A stretch of DNA of 46,051 nucleotides. It comes from an uncultured Christensenellaceae bacterium. Lineage in GTDB: Bacteria > Bacillota > Clostridia > Christensenellales > Borkfalkiaceae. Positions within the stretch are counted from its first letter, which is position 1. Every line of letters starts with the position of its first letter. Made by a program: the position numbers and the translations under genes. The notes under the pieces were generated by a model, which ran no database searches, had not been told where the DNA came from, and saw nothing but the letters and a program-made list of their open reading frames with translations. The stretch is from the NCBI GenBank assembly GCA_910588615.1, contig CAJUOI010000017.1, forward strand, positions 1-46,051. Direction: 5' to 3'. This document shows, piece by piece, positions 32,891-41,186 of this stretch.

Positions 32891-35281
32891 TCACTTTACT
32901 TGCGCAGTGTAGCCCGCCGCTTCGATTGCCGCGATCAAAGCCGCGTTCTCCGCTTCGCCCGACAGCGTTACGTCCGCGCGCTTCTTCTTTAAATCCACGT
33001 CCGCGCAAGCAACGCCGTCCACCGCTTCCAGCGCGTCCTTTACGTGCTTTACGCAGTGCATACACATCATGCCTTCCACTTTCAGTTCAACCTTCATGTT
33101 ATTCACCTCTTTTATTTTCTCCTTCCTTAAAAACCGTGTCAGACGCAACGCGTTGCCCACCACGAACAGCGACGACAAACTCATGCACGCCGACGCGATC
33201 ATAGGGTTCAGCGCAAACCCGAGCGCCGCAAAGCACCCCGCCGCAACGGGTATCCCGATGCAGTTATAAAAGAACGCCCAGAACAGGTTCTGTTTGATAA
33301 TGCGCATCGTCTTACGGCTGAGTGCGATCGCCTTACCGACGCCGTTCAAATCTCCGCCGACGAGCACCGCATCCGCGCTCTCGATGGCGACGTCCGTGCC
33401 GTTACCGATGGCAAAGCCCACGTCCGCACCCTTTAACGCAGGCGCGTCGTTAATGCCGTCGCCCACCATGGCAACGCCGCCGCTCCTGCCCAACCGCGCT
33501 TTTTCCTCGGTTACCGCCGAAAGCTTTTCTTCGGGCAACACCTGAGCAATCACGCGCTCTACGCCCGCCTCCGCCGCGATATGCTTTGCGCACGCCTCGT
33601 TGTCGCCCGTAACCATTACCACCGACTGACCCGCCTGCTTCAACGCCGCAACCGCCGCCTTGCTGCTTTCCTTTAACGTGTCCGCAAGCGCGAACACCGC
33701 CGCCACCTCTTTTTCGCACACGAGATACAGCACCGTTTTTCCCTCGGACGAAAGGCTTGACGCGCAATCCCTCCACGCCGTGCTCTCCGCGCCCGCATAC
33801 GAAACGATTTTTTCATTTCCGAGATAGCACACTCTGCCGTTTACCTCGCCGCGCGCGCCCATCCCCGCAAGATACTCCACGTTCCGCGCCTCGTAGCCCT
33901 CCGCGCAGAATCCGACGATGCACTGCGCCAAGGGGTGGTTCAGCTTACTTTCGAGCGCGTAAGCAATGCGTTTTGCCTCCGCCTCGTCCGCGCTCTCGAA
34001 GTACACGACGCGCGGCTTGCCCTCGGTCAGCGTTGCCGTTTTGTCGAGCAGCACGCTCCTTACGCTTGCCGTGCGCTGAATGGCTTCGGCGTTCTTAAAC
34101 AGAATGCCCATGGACGCGCCCCGCCCCGAAGCCGCCATTACCGCCACGGGCGTTGCCAGCCCCAGCGCGCACGGGCAGGAAATAACGACGACGCTGACCG
34201 CGTAATTGAACGCCGAATACACGTCGTGCGAAACGAGCAACCATACGGCAAGAGTTACGAGCGCGATCGCAAGCACCACGGGCACGAATACCGCAGACAC
34301 CCTGTCCGCAGCCTTCTGTATGGGCGCCTTGCTTGCGCCCGCCTCGCGCACCATACGGATGATGCCCGAAAGCAGGGTATCCTCGCCCACCTTCTCCGCG
34401 CGAACCTTAATATATCCGCTCGTTACGATGGACGCGCTGACCGCCTTCTGCCCCGCCGACAGCTCTACGGGCAGGCTCTCGCCCGTGATCGCCGACTCGT
34501 CCGCGAAGGCGTGCCCCTCCACGATTTCGCCGTCCGCCGCCACCGATTCCCCTTGCTTTACGACGATGATATCGCCCGCCTCCACTTCGGAAAGGGATAC
34601 GCGCTCCGCCGTCCCGTTCCTCTCCACCGTTACGGTGTCCGGCGCAAGGGACACCAGCTTTTCTATCTCCCGTCCCGTCTTTGCCTTACTCTTGTCCTCC
34701 AACCACTTGCCGAGCGTAACGAGGGTAACGATCATCGCCGCCGACTCGAAAAACAGATGCCCGTGCGTACCCATTGCCGCCACGACGATACTGTATATAT
34801 AGGAAACGCTCGCACCCAGAGTTACGAGAGTATCCATATTCGGCACGCCCTTGATAACGGCGCGCAAGCCGCTCGTAAAATACCGATAGTTCAGCGCGAG
34901 CACCGCCGTCGTCAGCGCAAGCTGCACGCCGGTATTCCACCACCCGTGCGGCACGATCGCAGGACTTATCATGTGCCCCATCGAAAAGTACATTTCCACG
35001 ATCAAAAGAGTGAGCGACACGAAGAACCGCACGGGAAAGGGAATGCCCCGCTTCTTTTTTTCGGGCGTCTTGCCGAAATCGTACGCGCCGTAGCCGAGCG
35101 ATTCCACCGCCTTTTTTATCTTTTCTTCATTCAGCTTGCCGTCGTCGAACTCCGCCTCCATGCTCGCGCCCATCAAGGACACCGTGCAGGAGGATACCCC
35201 GTCGAGCTTTTTTACGGTGCGTTCAATCCCTGCGGCGCACGCCGCACAGGTCATGCCCGTAACGGAAAATTTCTTTTTCAT
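32891..35281 (-). CDS. copA: Cu(I)-exporting P1B-ATPase CopA with C-terminal CopZ-like domain
   Basis: Membrane pump exporting Cu(I) with ATP hydrolysis. An N-terminal heavy-metal-associated domain has GMTCAAC (residues 9-15). Eight membrane segments follow, with the CPC ion-binding motif at 369-371. The actuator TGES lies in ITGESLPVE. The phosphorylation motif reads DKTAT (413-417) instead of DKTGT. The HP motif is in KLNHPLAQ and the hinge is GDGINDAPAL. The last 68 residues are a complete second metal-binding domain (VEGMMCMHC), normally a separate CopZ chaperone. Its Met at 33097 is preceded by AGAGGTGA, so a free CopZ may also be made. 796 aa. Starts 1 bp after csoR. Confidence 0.95.
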   Translation of the reverse strand: MKKKFSVTGMTCAACAAGIERTVKKLDGVSSCTVSLMGASMEAEFDDGKLNEEKIKKAVESLGYGAYDFGKTPEKKKRGIPFPVRFFVSLTLLIVEMYFSMGHMISPAIVPHGWWNTGVQLALTTAVLALNYRYFTSGLRAVIKGVPNMDTLVTLGASVSYIYSIVVAAMGTHGHLFFESAAMIVTLVTLGKWLEDKSKAKTGREIEKLVSLAPDTVTVERNGTAERVSLSEVEAGDIIVVKQGESVAADGEIVEGHAFADESAITGESLPVELSAGQKAVSASIVTSGYIKVRAEKVGEDTLLSGIIRMVREAGASKAPIQKAADRVSAVFVPVVLAIALVTLAVWLLVSHDVYSAFNYAVSVVVISCPCALGLATPVAVMAASGRGASMGILFKNAEAIQRTASVRSVLLDKTATLTEGKPRVVYFESADEAEAKRIAYALESKLNHPLAQCIVGFCAEGYEARNVEYLAGMGARGEVNGRVCYLGNEKIVSYAGAESTAWRDCASSLSSEGKTVLYLVCEKEVAAVFALADTLKESSKAAVAALKQAGQSVVMVTGDNEACAKHIAAEAGVERVIAQVLPEEKLSAVTEEKARLGRSGGVAMVGDGINDAPALKGADVGFAIGNGTDVAIESADAVLVGGDLNGVGKAIALSRKTMRIIKQNLFWAFFYNCIGIPVAAGCFAALGFALNPMIASACMSLSSLFVVGNALRLTRFLRKEKIKEVNNMKVELKVEGMMCMHCVKHVKDALEAVDGVACADVDLKKKRADVTLSGEAENAALIAAIEAAGYTAQVK
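33098..33113 (-). promoter_or_regulatory. Internal ribosome binding site for a CopZ-like product
   Basis: Within copA the minus strand reads AGAGGTGAATAAC immediately before the ATG at 33097, a good Shine-Dalgarno with 6-7 nt spacing. The ATG opens a 68-codon copper-chaperone domain in the same frame as copA. Confidence 0.6.
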
Positions 35282-35282
35282 A

Positions 35283-35585
35283 TCAATTTAACTTTTTGGC
35301 GAGTTCCACCGTCTCCTTTACGATATTTTCGTCGCCGCGTCTGATTTGCTCCGCCACGCAAGTGGCAAGATGCTCCTCGAAAATCAGATAACCCAACGAG
35401 CGCAACGCGCTTTCCGCCGCCGTGATCTGAATAAGCACGTCGCCGCAATAGCGGTTCTCTTCAAGCATATTCGCGATTCCCTCGAGCTGCCCCTTGATGC
35501 GGTTGATACGGCTTATCAGGTTCCTCGTCTCCTCCTTGCCGCGCGGCGTTTCCCTGTATTTTTTGCAATTTTCACAGCTTTCCAT
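35283..35585 (-). CDS. csoR: Copper-sensing repressor CsoR
   Basis: All-helical DNA-binding repressor that releases its operator when it binds Cu(I). The C-H-C copper site is complete: Cys47, His72 and Cys76 (RYCGDVLIQI and EEHLATC). The family segment RLISRINRIKGQLEGI-like (here ISRINRIKGQLEGIANML) is present. 100 aa. AAGGAG precedes the ATG. It is the first gene of csoR-copA, with an overlapping-type junction (1 bp gap) and a matching operator upstream. Confidence 0.95.
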   Translation of the reverse strand: MESCENCKKYRETPRGKEETRNLISRINRIKGQLEGIANMLEENRYCGDVLIQITAAESALRSLGYLIFEEHLATCVAEQIRRGDENIVKETVELAKKLN

Positions 35586-35683
35586 ACCCGTTTCTCCTTT
35601 CGTGTCTATATTTTAAAGATTTTTCGCTTCCCTTCGCCCCCGCTCCGAACAACAAGAGGCACCGTTCCCCCGCCGACGATTAT

Positions 35684-35712
35684 ATTATATACCCCATACG
35701 GGTATTTGTCAA
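35684..35712 (-). promoter_or_regulatory. csoR-copA promoter with embedded CsoR operator
   Basis: TTGACA (35707-35712), a 17-bp spacer, TATAAT (35684-35689). The spacer and its edges form the pseudo-palindrome ATACCC-GTATG-GGGTAT (35689-35705), the characteristic CsoR box, placed to block RNA polymerase in low copper. Confidence 0.88.
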
Positions 35713-35726
35713 GCATTTTTTGCACA

Positions 35727-35752
35727 ATAAAAAAGAGCCGTTTTCACGGCTC
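35727..35752 (-). terminator. Terminator of the DUF368 gene
   Basis: GAGCCGT/ACGGCTC stem with a GAAA loop, then TTTTTTATTG on the minus strand. The stem includes the gene's own stop codon. Confidence 0.85.
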
Positions 35753-36733
35753 GGTAATTTTCGTTTCCTTTTTCTTTTTTTTCGCAAACCACACGAAACA
35801 GAAGGAAGCGGCGAATCCTGCCAGAAGCAGCACGGCGGCAACCACCCAATACCACGGACTGTGCATGAGGGCGGAAAGGTGCTCGGCGTTTTCAAACGAA
35901 GCCGCCTCGCGCAGGGTGGAAACGAACACGGCGGGGATCGAACCCAAAATAAAGCCCAGAATCGCAAAGTGCGTGCCGCGCGGAGCGCGCTTTAAGCAGA
36001 ACTTCATCAACACGGAGATGGCAAAAAATCCGACGATCACGCCCACGGCAAGGCAGGCGAGCACCGCAAAACAAACGCCTACGTTCTGTCCGTGCAGCAA
36101 ATCAACCGTAATCAATTCCACAATCGAATTATAGTACCCAAAAATCAGCAATAACATCGAACCCGAAATCCCGGGCACGACGAGCGCGCACGAGCCGACC
36201 GCACCGATGACGATCAACAACAGGTATCCGCCGAAATGCAACGAAGTTAAATCGACCTTCCCCGCAAGCGGCAGAAAACAGAGCGCCGCCGCCGCAACGA
36301 GAGGGATCGCAAACGCCAGAATATGCTTCCAGCTCACCCTGCCCCCCTTCATCTTTTCGGTAACCGAAGGGATTCCGCCGAGCGCAAGCCCCACGAACAG
36401 CGACACCGTGGGAATGGGAAAATTCCTCAGCCCCAGCTGAATGGGATAGATGAGCGCGGCAATGCCGAGCAGCATTCCGATGAAAATGGGAAGCAATGTT
36501 AAAACGCTCTTTTTAAAATGCTTGAAAATATCGGCGATCGCGCCGACGAGCTTTTCGTAGATGCCGAGTATGGCGGCCACCGACCCGCCCGAAAACCCCG
36601 GAATGATAAACGCCACGCCGATTCCCACGCCGCGCAGGATATCCGTGAAAAAGGCGGCGACCTTCTTGCACTTCGCCTGCTTTTCCTCCTCTGCGCTCCC
36701 ACGCGCGGACGGCTGCTGTTCCTGTTCTTCCAT
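35744..36733 (-). CDS. DUF368 family membrane protein
   Basis: Polytopic membrane protein of about 329 aa with eight to ten hydrophobic segments. The duplicated motif typical of DUF368 appears twice: AFIIPGFSGGSVAAILGIYE near the N terminus and ALVVPGISGSMLLLIFGYYN in the middle. Some family members have been linked to transport of the undecaprenyl phosphate carrier (family knowledge, not visible here). The frame opens upstream, but the ATG at 36733 (MEEQEQQPSARG) is preferred. It has no Shine-Dalgarno sequence; a TATACT box lies 7 nt before it. Monocistronic, upstream of csoR. Confidence 0.88.
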   Translation of the reverse strand: MEEQEQQPSARGSAEEEKQAKCKKVAAFFTDILRGVGIGVAFIIPGFSGGSVAAILGIYEKLVGAIADIFKHFKKSVLTLLPIFIGMLLGIAALIYPIQLGLRNFPIPTVSLFVGLALGGIPSVTEKMKGGRVSWKHILAFAIPLVAAAALCFLPLAGKVDLTSLHFGGYLLLIVIGAVGSCALVVPGISGSMLLLIFGYYNSIVELITVDLLHGQNVGVCFAVLACLAVGVIVGFFAISVLMKFCLKRAPRGTHFAILGFILGSIPAVFVSTLREAASFENAEHLSALMHSPWYWVVAAVLLLAGFAASFCFVWFAKKKKKETKITEP

Positions 36734-36740
36734 ACCGTAT

Positions 36741-36769
36741 AGTATATCATAGCGAAGTACGAAATACAA
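36741..36769 (-). promoter_or_regulatory. SigA-like promoter of the DUF368 gene
   Basis: TTGTAT (36764-36769), a 17-bp spacer, TATACT (36741-36746). The ATG at 36733 lies where transcription should start, so the mRNA may lack a leader. Confidence 0.6.
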
Positions 36770-36797
36770 CCCGATTGTGCGATAAATATGTAAAAAA

Positions 36798-37496
36798 TTA
36801 AATGAAATCTTCGCGTTTCAGTCCGTCGCGCAGCTTTTCGAGCGCGCGCTTTTCGATGCGCGACACGTAGGAGCGGGAAATTTTCAGTTTCGCCGCCACC
36901 TCCCGCTGCGCGAGCGGCACGCCGCCGGCAAAGCCGTAGCGCATTCGGATAATGGTGTTTTCGCGCTCGTTCAGAAGCCGTCCGATCGCAACGAGGAATT
37001 TTTCCTGCATCATAGACTTTTCCACGTTGCCGAACACCTTATCCTCTTTTTCGAAGAGAAGGTCGATAAGCGTCAGCTCGTTTCCTTCCTTATCCGTGCC
37101 CACGGGGTCGGAAAGGGACACGTTGCCCTTGTGTTTTTTCCCCGCGCGTATGAGCATGAGAATTTCGTTTTCGATACACCGCGCCGTATACGTTGCAAGC
37201 CGCGTGCCGTGCCCCGCCTCGTACGTGTTGATCGCCTTGATCAGCCCGATGCTGCCCACCGAAAGCATATCGTCCGTTTCCGCAGCGCCGTTGTACTTTT
37301 TTACAACGTGCGCGACAAGACGCATATTGTGCTTTACAAGCATATCCTTGGCGTGCTTATCGCCCGCCTTGGCAAGCTTTATATAGCGCGTTTCCTCTTC
37401 GGCGGAGAGCGGCTTGGGATACGAGCTTCCGTCCGAGAACGAGCCCGTGAAAAAAAACAGCCGTCCGAGAACGGCAAGCAGCATATCGAACATCAT
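36798..37496 (-). CDS. sigK: RNA polymerase sigma factor SigK (late mother cell), with pro-sequence
   Basis: Sigma-70 family factor directing late mother-cell transcription in sporulation. The hydrophobic N terminus (MFDMLLAVLGRLFFFTG) resembles the membrane-anchoring pro-sequence removed by SpoIVFB. PLSAEEETRYIKLAKAGDKHA follows, then region 2 (NMRLVAHVVKKYNG, DDMLSVGSIGLIKAINTYE, TYTARCIENEILMLIR), SLSDPVGTDKEGNELTLIDLL, and region 4 with a helix-turn-helix ending SRSYVSRIEKRALEKL. Uninterrupted, so no skin element. GAGGTGA precedes two adjacent ATGs (37496, 37493); the first is used here, giving 232 aa. Co-directional with the LysM gene 46 bp upstream. Confidence 0.9.
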   Translation of the reverse strand: MMFDMLLAVLGRLFFFTGSFSDGSSYPKPLSAEEETRYIKLAKAGDKHAKDMLVKHNMRLVAHVVKKYNGAAETDDMLSVGSIGLIKAINTYEAGHGTRLATYTARCIENEILMLIRAGKKHKGNVSLSDPVGTDKEGNELTLIDLLFEKEDKVFGNVEKSMMQEKFLVAIGRLLNERENTIIRMRYGFAGGVPLAQREVAAKLKISRSYVSRIEKRALEKLRDGLKREDFI

Positions 37497-37548
37497 GTTC
37501 ACCTCATGTTAAAATATGCGCCGCAAGCTTTGTCCAATGACGAAACCT

Positions 37549-37833
37549 TCACAGAAAAATTTCCTGCGCGGGATACAGCCACACCGTAGCGTTTTTCCGT
37601 TCGAAGCTCTCGGGACTGCCGCACAGCAACGTTTTGCTTTCACCGCCGCGCACCACGTATAAATTGCCCGCACGCGCGGGAATTTTCAGCACCTGTCCCG
37701 CGCGAACCTCTTCCGTTAAACCGTTGGCAACCGCCAACACCCTTGCGGGAAACAGAAAGGTACGCGCGATTTCAGAAAGCGTCTGCCCCTTCTTTACCCG
37801 ATAATAGCCGCACTCTTTTAAAAGAAGTTTCAC
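37549..37833 (-). CDS. LysM domain protein, likely spore-associated
   Basis: Small 94-aa protein without signal peptide. A LysM domain covers about residues 10-55 (YYRVKKGQTLSEIARTFLFPARVLAVANGL, ending AGQVLKIP). A second, degenerate LysM-like repeat follows (LYVVRGGESKTLL to WLYPAQEIFL). LysM modules bind N-acetylglucosamine-containing glycans. Unsecreted LysM proteins in sporulators often act in coat or cortex assembly from the mother cell side. The start is GTG at 37833 without a Shine-Dalgarno sequence. It probably forms an operon with sigK. Confidence 0.8.
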   Translation of the reverse strand: MKLLLKECGYYRVKKGQTLSEIARTFLFPARVLAVANGLTEEVRAGQVLKIPARAGNLYVVRGGESKTLLCGSPESFERKNATVWLYPAQEIFL

Positions 37834-37838
37834 ACCGT

Positions 37839-37866
37839 TATCTTATGCGCCCACACATAAAAACGT
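37839..37866 (-). promoter_or_regulatory. Possible SigK/SigE-type promoter of the LysM-sigK unit
   Basis: CATAAGATA (37839-37847) fits the mother-cell -10 pattern CATANNNTA, and an AC dinucleotide (37865-37866 on the minus strand) lies 17 bp upstream, the SigK spacing. It ends 5 nt before the GTG start. The short consensus makes chance occurrence possible. Confidence 0.4.
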
Positions 37867-37889
37867 GCCTTCCTCGAATAAAATAACCC

Positions 37890-39425
37890 ATGCACAATCT
37901 GTTAAAAAACACTGCGCTCGTTACCCTGTTTACGGCGTTCGAGCATTTTCTCGGATTCCTCTACCGCATTATCCTCTCGCGTACGCTGGGTGCGGAGGGA
38001 CTGGGCGTTTACCAAGCCGCGCTCGCGGTATTTTCCGTATTCCTGACGGCGGCGTCGAGCGGATTGCCCGTTACCCTTTCGCGTACGATCTCCAAGCACC
38101 GCGCGAACAACCTGACCAAGCGCGAGCACGCCGCGGTTACCTCCGCCGTGCTCGTCTCGCTTGCGTTCAGCGTGCCCGCAACCGTTTTGCTTTTTATCTT
38201 CCGCTCGCCGTTTACCAAAATTTTCGCCGACCCGCGCAGCGCCGATATTTTTTACATCTATCTCTTCGGGCTGTCGTTCACGTCGCTCTACACGGTGATC
38301 CGCGGCAGCTTCTGGGGAAACAAGCGCTTCTTCGCCTATTCGCTCATCGAGCTCGTGGAGGAAGTCTCCATGATTACTATCGGCGTCGTGCTCATTCTCG
38401 TCATTCCCACGGGCGTATCGCCCGTCAACAAAGCGGCGATCGCCCTGCTCGCATCGCACCTCCTCTCCTTCGCGCTCGCCCTCGTTTACTATTTTATCAA
38501 GGGCGGAAAATTCGCCCGCCCGAACGGCGAATTCCTGCCCATCGTCAAATCGTCGCTGCCCGTAACCGCCATGCGCACCTCTTCGTCGCTCATCAACTCG
38601 CTCATCTCCGTTATCTTCCCCCTGCGAATGCTCTCCGCCGGATTCTCCTCCGCCCGCGCCATGGGCGATTACGGCGTCGTCTACGGCATGGTGATGCCCG
38701 TGCTCATGATCCCCTCCACCCTCATCGGTTCGATCGCACTCGTGCTCGTTCCCGAGCTTTCGGAATGCTTCTATAAAAAACAGAAGGAAAAACTTGCGGG
38801 ACTCGTAGAAAAGGCGCTGAACGTAACGCTGCTCGTTGCCGTCATGCTCGTTCCCCTCTTCTTCGTCTGCGGACAGAGCGTGGGCGTTTTCCTCTTCTCA
38901 GACGCGACGAGCGGGAAAATGATAAGCGCCTGCGCCCTTATGCTCCTGCCCGTCAGCCTCACGATGATTTCCACAAGTATGCTCAATTCCATGGGCTGCG
39001 AAAAACAGACGCTCGTCTTTTTCCTTTTGGGCTCGGCGGCAATGCTCCTTTCCGTCTGGTTCCTGCCTAAGCTCCTCGGCAGCGGTGCGCTCCTCGTGGG
39101 CATGGCGCTCGACTATCTGCTCACCGCCGTCTGCTCGCTTGCGTTGCTCCTGAAAAAGACGGGAAAGATCCGCACGGGAAAATATTTTTTCAAACTTCTA
39201 CTTGCGGCGCTTCCCGCCTTTGCGCTCGGATACGGACTGCGCACGCTGCTGATGCGCGTACTCGGTTATATTCCGGCGACGCTTATCGTGCTCGTCGTCA
39301 TGTTGCTTACCGAGGGCGTCATGCTGAAAATATTAAAGCTGTTCGATGCGGTCGCCTTTGTCGGGAAATTTCTCCCCAAGCGGAAACGACGGCTCGGGCG
39401 AAAAAAAGTATCCGCCGAAAAATAA
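37890..39425 (+). CDS. SpoVB/MurJ-type polysaccharide flippase (MOP superfamily)
   Basis: Integral membrane transporter of 511 aa with about 14 hydrophobic helices. The N terminus (LVTLFTAFEHFLGFLYRIILSRTLGAEGLGVYQ) and ASSGLPVTLSRTISKHRAN are typical of SpoVB/YkvU/YtgP proteins, which flip lipid-linked cell-wall precursors. It is divergent from the LysM-sigK unit, which supports a role in spore cortex peptidoglycan synthesis, though a vegetative MurJ role cannot be excluded. A basic C-terminal tail follows the last helix. No Shine-Dalgarno sequence precedes the ATG; TAAAAT lies 5 nt upstream. Confidence 0.88.
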   Translation: MHNLLKNTALVTLFTAFEHFLGFLYRIILSRTLGAEGLGVYQAALAVFSVFLTAASSGLPVTLSRTISKHRANNLTKREHAAVTSAVLVSLAFSVPATVLLFIFRSPFTKIFADPRSADIFYIYLFGLSFTSLYTVIRGSFWGNKRFFAYSLIELVEEVSMITIGVVLILVIPTGVSPVNKAAIALLASHLLSFALALVYYFIKGGKFARPNGEFLPIVKSSLPVTAMRTSSSLINSLISVIFPLRMLSAGFSSARAMGDYGVVYGMVMPVLMIPSTLIGSIALVLVPELSECFYKKQKEKLAGLVEKALNVTLLVAVMLVPLFFVCGQSVGVFLFSDATSGKMISACALMLLPVSLTMISTSMLNSMGCEKQTLVFFLLGSAAMLLSVWFLPKLLGSGALLVGMALDYLLTAVCSLALLLKKTGKIRTGKYFFKLLLAALPAFALGYGLRTLLMRVLGYIPATLIVLVVMLLTEGVMLKILKLFDAVAFVGKFLPKRKRRLGRKKVSAEK

Positions 39426-39453
39426 AGCCCCCCCGAAATTCTTGCACTTCCGT

Positions 39454-39477
39454 TAAAATTATGCTACAATATGCGTA
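39454..39477 (+). promoter_or_regulatory. SigA promoter of pgi
   Basis: TTGCAC begins near 39442, followed by a 17-bp spacer and TACAAT near 39465-39470. A leader of about 20 nt carries GGAGG before the pgi ATG. Confidence 0.7.
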
Positions 39478-39498
39478 GTAACTTTTTCGGAGGATAAT

Positions 39499-40926
39499 AT
39501 GAAGTTATCGGAAGAGAGGCGCAAAGCGCTTCGCGTTACGGTGGACTATACCAACGTAACGGACAAATATCTCGGTGCAAAGGGTTATTCGGAAGGTCGC
39601 ATCAACAAATACAAATCCATCGCCCGCGCGGCGCACGCCTACGTTGCGGAAAACCGCGGCAAGGACGAGCTCTTTATGGGCTGGACGGAACTGCCCTACA
39701 ATCAGGACGAAATTGTTGCCGACATTCTCAACACGGCAAAATTCGTACGCAAAACGTTCGACAACTTCGTCGTGCTCGGCATCGGCGGCAGCGCGCTCGG
39801 TCCCACTATGGCGTTCAACGCCCTGTGCCACCTGCACTACAACGATTTACCCAAATCCAAAAGAAAGGGACCCCGCTTCTACGTGGAGGACAACGTCGAT
39901 CCCGTAAGAATGAAGGAGCTTCTGGACGTTATCGACGTGAAAAAGACCTGCTTCAACGTTATTTCCAAATCGGGCGCGACCAGCGAAACCATGACGCAGT
40001 ACCTGATCATCGCAGACCTTTTGAAAAAGGCGGGCGAGAACGTAAAGGACCACGTCATCTTTACGACGGACGCAGCAAAGGGAAACCTCGTCAAGATTTC
40101 AGAAGAGCTCGGCGGCGTAAAATCGTACGTGCTGCCCGACGGCGTCGGCGGAAGATTTTCCGAGCTTTGCCCCGTGGGGCTGCTGCCTGCGGCGGTGCTC
40201 GGAATCGACATTAAGACGCTGCTCAAGGGCGCGGCGTACATGGACAAGCTTTGCAAGGTTTCCGACTATAAAAAGAACCCCGCGCTGTGCTGCGCGCTCA
40301 TTCAGTTCGTTGCCATGCGCGACGGCAAAAATATCGGCGTCATGATGCCCTATTCGGACAATCTGCGCTATGTTTCCGATTGGTACGCCCAGCTCTGGGC
40401 GGAATCGCTCGGTAAAAACCTGACCCTCCGCGGCGAGGAGTGCAACGTCGGACAGACCCCCGTAAAGGCGCTTGGCGTTACCGACCAACACTCGCAGGTG
40501 CAGCTGTACACCGAGGGTCCCTACGATAAGATCGTTACCTTCCTGTCGGTGGGAAGCTATAAGGAGAAATTCCCCATCCCCCACGGCTGCGAAAACATTC
40601 CCGACGTATCCTTCCTCGGCGGACATACCATGGAGGAGCTCATTCAGGCGGAGAACAAAGCGACGGCGTACGCGCTGACCAAGGCGGGAAGGCTGAACTA
40701 CACGATCAACCTGCCCGAAGTCAACGAATTTACGCTGGGACAGCTTCTGTTCCTCTTCGAATTACAGACGGCTTACGCAGGCGCCATGCTCAACGTAAAC
40801 ACTTACAACCAGCCCGGTGTGGAAGCGGGCAAGAAAGCGACCTTCGCGCTCCTCGGCAAGCCCGGTTACGCCGAACAGAAAAAGGAACTGGACGGCGCGG
40901 CAAGCGATTACGAATATATCGTTTGA
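39499..40926 (+). CDS. pgi: Glucose-6-phosphate isomerase
   Basis: Interconverts glucose 6-phosphate and fructose 6-phosphate in glycolysis and gluconeogenesis. FVVLGIGGSALGPTMAF and FNVISKSGATSETM are the two SIS-domain phosphate-binding motifs. GVGGRFSELCPVGLLP, the QLWAESLGKNL helix, and TDQHSQVQLYTEGP with the catalytic His are present. Length 475 aa. GGAGG precedes the ATG. Single gene with its own promoter and terminator. Confidence 0.96.
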   Translation: MKLSEERRKALRVTVDYTNVTDKYLGAKGYSEGRINKYKSIARAAHAYVAENRGKDELFMGWTELPYNQDEIVADILNTAKFVRKTFDNFVVLGIGGSALGPTMAFNALCHLHYNDLPKSKRKGPRFYVEDNVDPVRMKELLDVIDVKKTCFNVISKSGATSETMTQYLIIADLLKKAGENVKDHVIFTTDAAKGNLVKISEELGGVKSYVLPDGVGGRFSELCPVGLLPAAVLGIDIKTLLKGAAYMDKLCKVSDYKKNPALCCALIQFVAMRDGKNIGVMMPYSDNLRYVSDWYAQLWAESLGKNLTLRGEECNVGQTPVKALGVTDQHSQVQLYTEGPYDKIVTFLSVGSYKEKFPIPHGCENIPDVSFLGGHTMEELIQAENKATAYALTKAGRLNYTINLPEVNEFTLGQLLFLFELQTAYAGAMLNVNTYNQPGVEAGKKATFALLGKPGYAEQKKELDGAASDYEYIV

Positions 40927-40950
40927 TTGCAAATTCAAGCATATAAGGAT

Positions 40951-40992
40951 AAAACGGCAAGGAAAGAACCTTTCTTTCCTTGCCGTTTTTAT
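40951..40992 (+). terminator. Terminator of pgi
   Basis: AAAACGGCAAGGAAAG and CTTTCCTTGCCGTTTT form a 16-bp perfect stem with a short loop, followed by T and ATT. Because it is flanked by A- and T-runs it may also stop minus-strand transcripts from dinB. Confidence 0.9.
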
Positions 40993-41186
40993 TACGGGAC
41001 AAACGAATCAACCGAGTGTGATTCGATCATTCCGGAATCAGCGTGTCTCCCGCGGGCTACCGCGCCATGACGGCGACCGAATTCTTCATCCCCCCCCAAT
41101 GAACGCCCGTAAACGCATAAGAGAAGCGATTCGTCCCGAAAATCCGAAAAATTTTTTGCTTTTTCAAAAAATTACGTCGACGGCGT

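Noticed and set aside
33935..35344. 469-codon plus-strand frame opposite copA
   Set aside because: It is antisense to copA, which has all P-type ATPase motifs.
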